Below are positions 62,091 through 64,000 of a stretch of DNA of 64,000 nucleotides, one piece after another. Numbering within the stretch: position 1 is the stretch's first letter; the number at the start of each line of letters is the position of its first letter. The notes beneath the pieces are model-generated. The model was not told where the DNA came from and searched no databases. It was given only the letters and a program-made list of their open reading frames with translations. The DNA is from Clarkia xantiana subsp. parviflora. Lineage: Eukaryota; Streptophyta; Magnoliopsida; Myrtales; Onagraceae. The translations under genes were made by a program, and so were the position numbers. The stretch is taken from positions 20,147,901 through 20,211,900 of the forward strand of contig JAPTYO010000013.1 in NCBI GenBank assembly GCA_036873135.1, written 5' to 3'.

Positions 62091-64000
62091 ATTAACATTA
62101 CTTAGTTTTAGGTGAGTTTTCTATCAAACTAATAGTGAGTTTGACAATTTTTTTACTTTACAAAAGCACTTTTATTAAAAGTAGATTACAAAAAAGTGGA
62201 TTAAGTCAATGCAATCTATGTTTGAAAGAGTAGCATTTCAAACTTGCATTTGAAAGTGTTTTTCATAATATGTGTTTAGTAACATACTTAACTTAAAATC
62301 TACTTGACTATATATTTATTTATTAATTATAAAATTACATATTAATTTAAATTACGTTATATTATATATTATATATTATTTTACAGTTAACATAAAATAT
62401 GTTATTCTTTTCATATATTCGTACAATACAGTATATTCATCTTATACATAAGAATGTAATTTAAAAAAATTAATAATTAAAATGGAAGAATTTTTTTTTT
62501 AATAAACATAAAAAATTATTAAGAAACTTAATATTGTAAAATAAGAAGAATCACAATAATATGCAGTTATCTCATCAAACTTGTAACTTTTTAATCACAT
62601 AATTTTGACATCTCTAATGTTGTATTATTTGTTGATCTATTGTTATCGTCATTGTCAACACATCTTTTGTACTTTACATATATTATAATTTTTTTTAAAG
62701 CGGTGATCAATACTATGGGCGTAAGTTAATTAAGCTACTCGCGAGCTACTCGGAATCGGCTTGGTCAAGATTCAAATTTGACTTGGAAAATCTCAAGTTG
62801 AGATTTTTGGTATGTCGAGTCCAGCTCGAGCTTTATAATACTCGGCGCGAAGTACTTGCGATTCAAATCAAGATTTATAATATACATAATTTATCTAAGT
62901 TCGAGTCGAGATCGATGATTGTAGTCATGAGAAATACTACCTAGTGTGACATATAATGAGCATCTATCTGTGTCGAGTCGAGTGGGGTAGTCATGAGAAA
63001 TGCTAATTTATTGTGATGTATACTAGAAATACTAGCCGAGTTTGGTGCAACTCGAGTATATCATGTTTGGAAGCGAGTCGAGTTCGAGTTTCAGAAATTC
63101 GAGCTCGACCAATTTCGAGCTCGGTAATTTTTAATCGATTCGAGCTTGATGAATATCCGGCTTGACTATGCTCGTTTACAAACGTAGTAGAGCGTCGTCG
63201 AATATAAATATGCAAAATGTTTATTTGTTAATTCATTATTTAGTGTCTATATATTGGTATCAATATATACATATATATTGTATAAATATATATTGTATAA
63301 GTGATTTTTTAATCAATATACTTTACATATATATTATAAAAAAATCAGCAATTCATATATCTCTAATTTTCTTTATTATTATTAATGTTGTTATTATATT
63401 ATATAATAATAAGTATGTATAAATATTATAATATATAATAATAACATAAGTATATAATTTATTAAATAATTATAAATTATATAAAATTATTTTTCTTTGA
63501 AAAATAAGAAATTTATATAATAAAAAATAATGAAGTTTGATAGATATGTAAATGTTTAATAAGGTTAATTTAGGGCTTATAAAAAAAATTAAGTGTAAAA
63601 ATGAAATATAAAAACATGACAAAAGTTATTTTTCAGAAAGAGGCTTTTAGAAAGTAGCACCCTTGTTGCTTCAAAAAAATGTATTTCAGAAAGCAATGCT
63701 TTTAAAAAAAAACATTTTCACATTGTGTTTTATTTTTGGCCAAGTGAAGAGTGATTGTGAGCGTCTAAATTGTGTGGGTGTAATTCAGGCGCGTAGCCTC
63801 TATTGAGTAATAAAGGCAAGTGTTCCACTTTATTGATTGTGTTGTTGCGAATTTTCTTTGTGTTTGCTGCGTTTTTACCTTGTTGTTCAAGATCCTTACT
63901 GTGTCCTAAGTCCTTTGCTGCGTTTTGGCTTGTTCGTGATTGTGTTGTCTGCGTTGGCTTCGAGTTTGGCTGGTGGTTTAGTGGAGTGAATCACGCCAGC
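62091..64000. other. AT-rich flank
   Basis: No gene seen. Highly AT-rich with TATAT runs (62300-62470, 63240-63480). A stretch of CGAGTCGAGTT/GAGCTCGA words (about 62740-63170) resembles degraded repeats common in plant intergenic DNA. The last 250 bp are less AT-rich and unassigned. Confidence 0.4.

Noticed and set aside
62740..63170. CGAGTCGAG-rich stretch considered as a MITE
   Set aside because: I could not find matching inverted ends or a target duplication around it.
62140..63730. AAAAGCACTTTTATTAAAAG and GGCTTTTAGAAAGTAGC considered as inverted ends of a hAT-like element
   Set aside because: The pairing is weak and no 8-bp duplication is visible.

Overview
The window is repeat-rich nuclear DNA from a flowering plant. 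The evidence is nested Ty3/Gypsy and Ty1/Copia LTR retrotransposons of plant lineages (Tat elements with a second RNase H, a chromodomain Gypsy, Copia elements primed by initiator-Met tRNA), a Tourist-like MITE and many minisatellites. I found no intact host protein gene, rRNA, tRNA or CRISPR. The species cannot be named; a eudicot is likely but not shown. For reference I label the elements Tat-A, Gyp-B, Cop-B2, Tat-C, Cop-D, LARD-E, Tat-F, Tat-G, MITE-M and Cop-H.

Layout. 1-12419: a decayed minus-strand Copia context (integrase scrap at 1-340; 5' LTR and primer site at 11806-12419, Cop-H). It is interrupted by Tat-A (1222-10325), which lacks gag, has a frameshifted pol and carries an antisense gene in its 3' region. 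12420-14963: unassigned DNA with two minisatellites and a Copia LTR scrap. 14964-25469: MITE-M holds Gyp-B (15599-25408, minus), a chromovirus-like element without an integrase core; Gyp-B is split by Cop-B2 (18066-23586, plus), a young Copia with non-canonical TATA...TATA LTR ends. 26290-29558: truncated Tat-C (minus). 29559-61266: Cop-D (plus), whose reverse transcriptase is split at the YVDD motif by LARD-E (29925-58623), a non-coding element with 1.8-kb LTRs. LARD-E in turn holds Tat-F (31683-42181, minus) in its 5' LTR and Tat-G (46562-54515, plus) in its interior. 61267-64000: non-coding, mostly AT-rich flank.

How the parts relate. Insertion order follows from target-site duplications: Cop-D, then LARD-E, then Tat-F and Tat-G; and MITE-M, then Gyp-B, then Cop-B2. 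Each of the four Tat elements is defective in a different way. Tat-A has pol but no gag. Tat-F has gag and protease plus a second gag-like segment but no pol. Tat-G has gag, protease, RNase H and an intact integrase, but a reverse transcriptase with its catalytic front half deleted. Tat-C is a 3' fragment. Each has a private tandem-repeat array downstream of its coding region. Tat-A and Tat-F share a spliced antisense gene whose last two introns have the same position and phase, the most interesting feature of the window.
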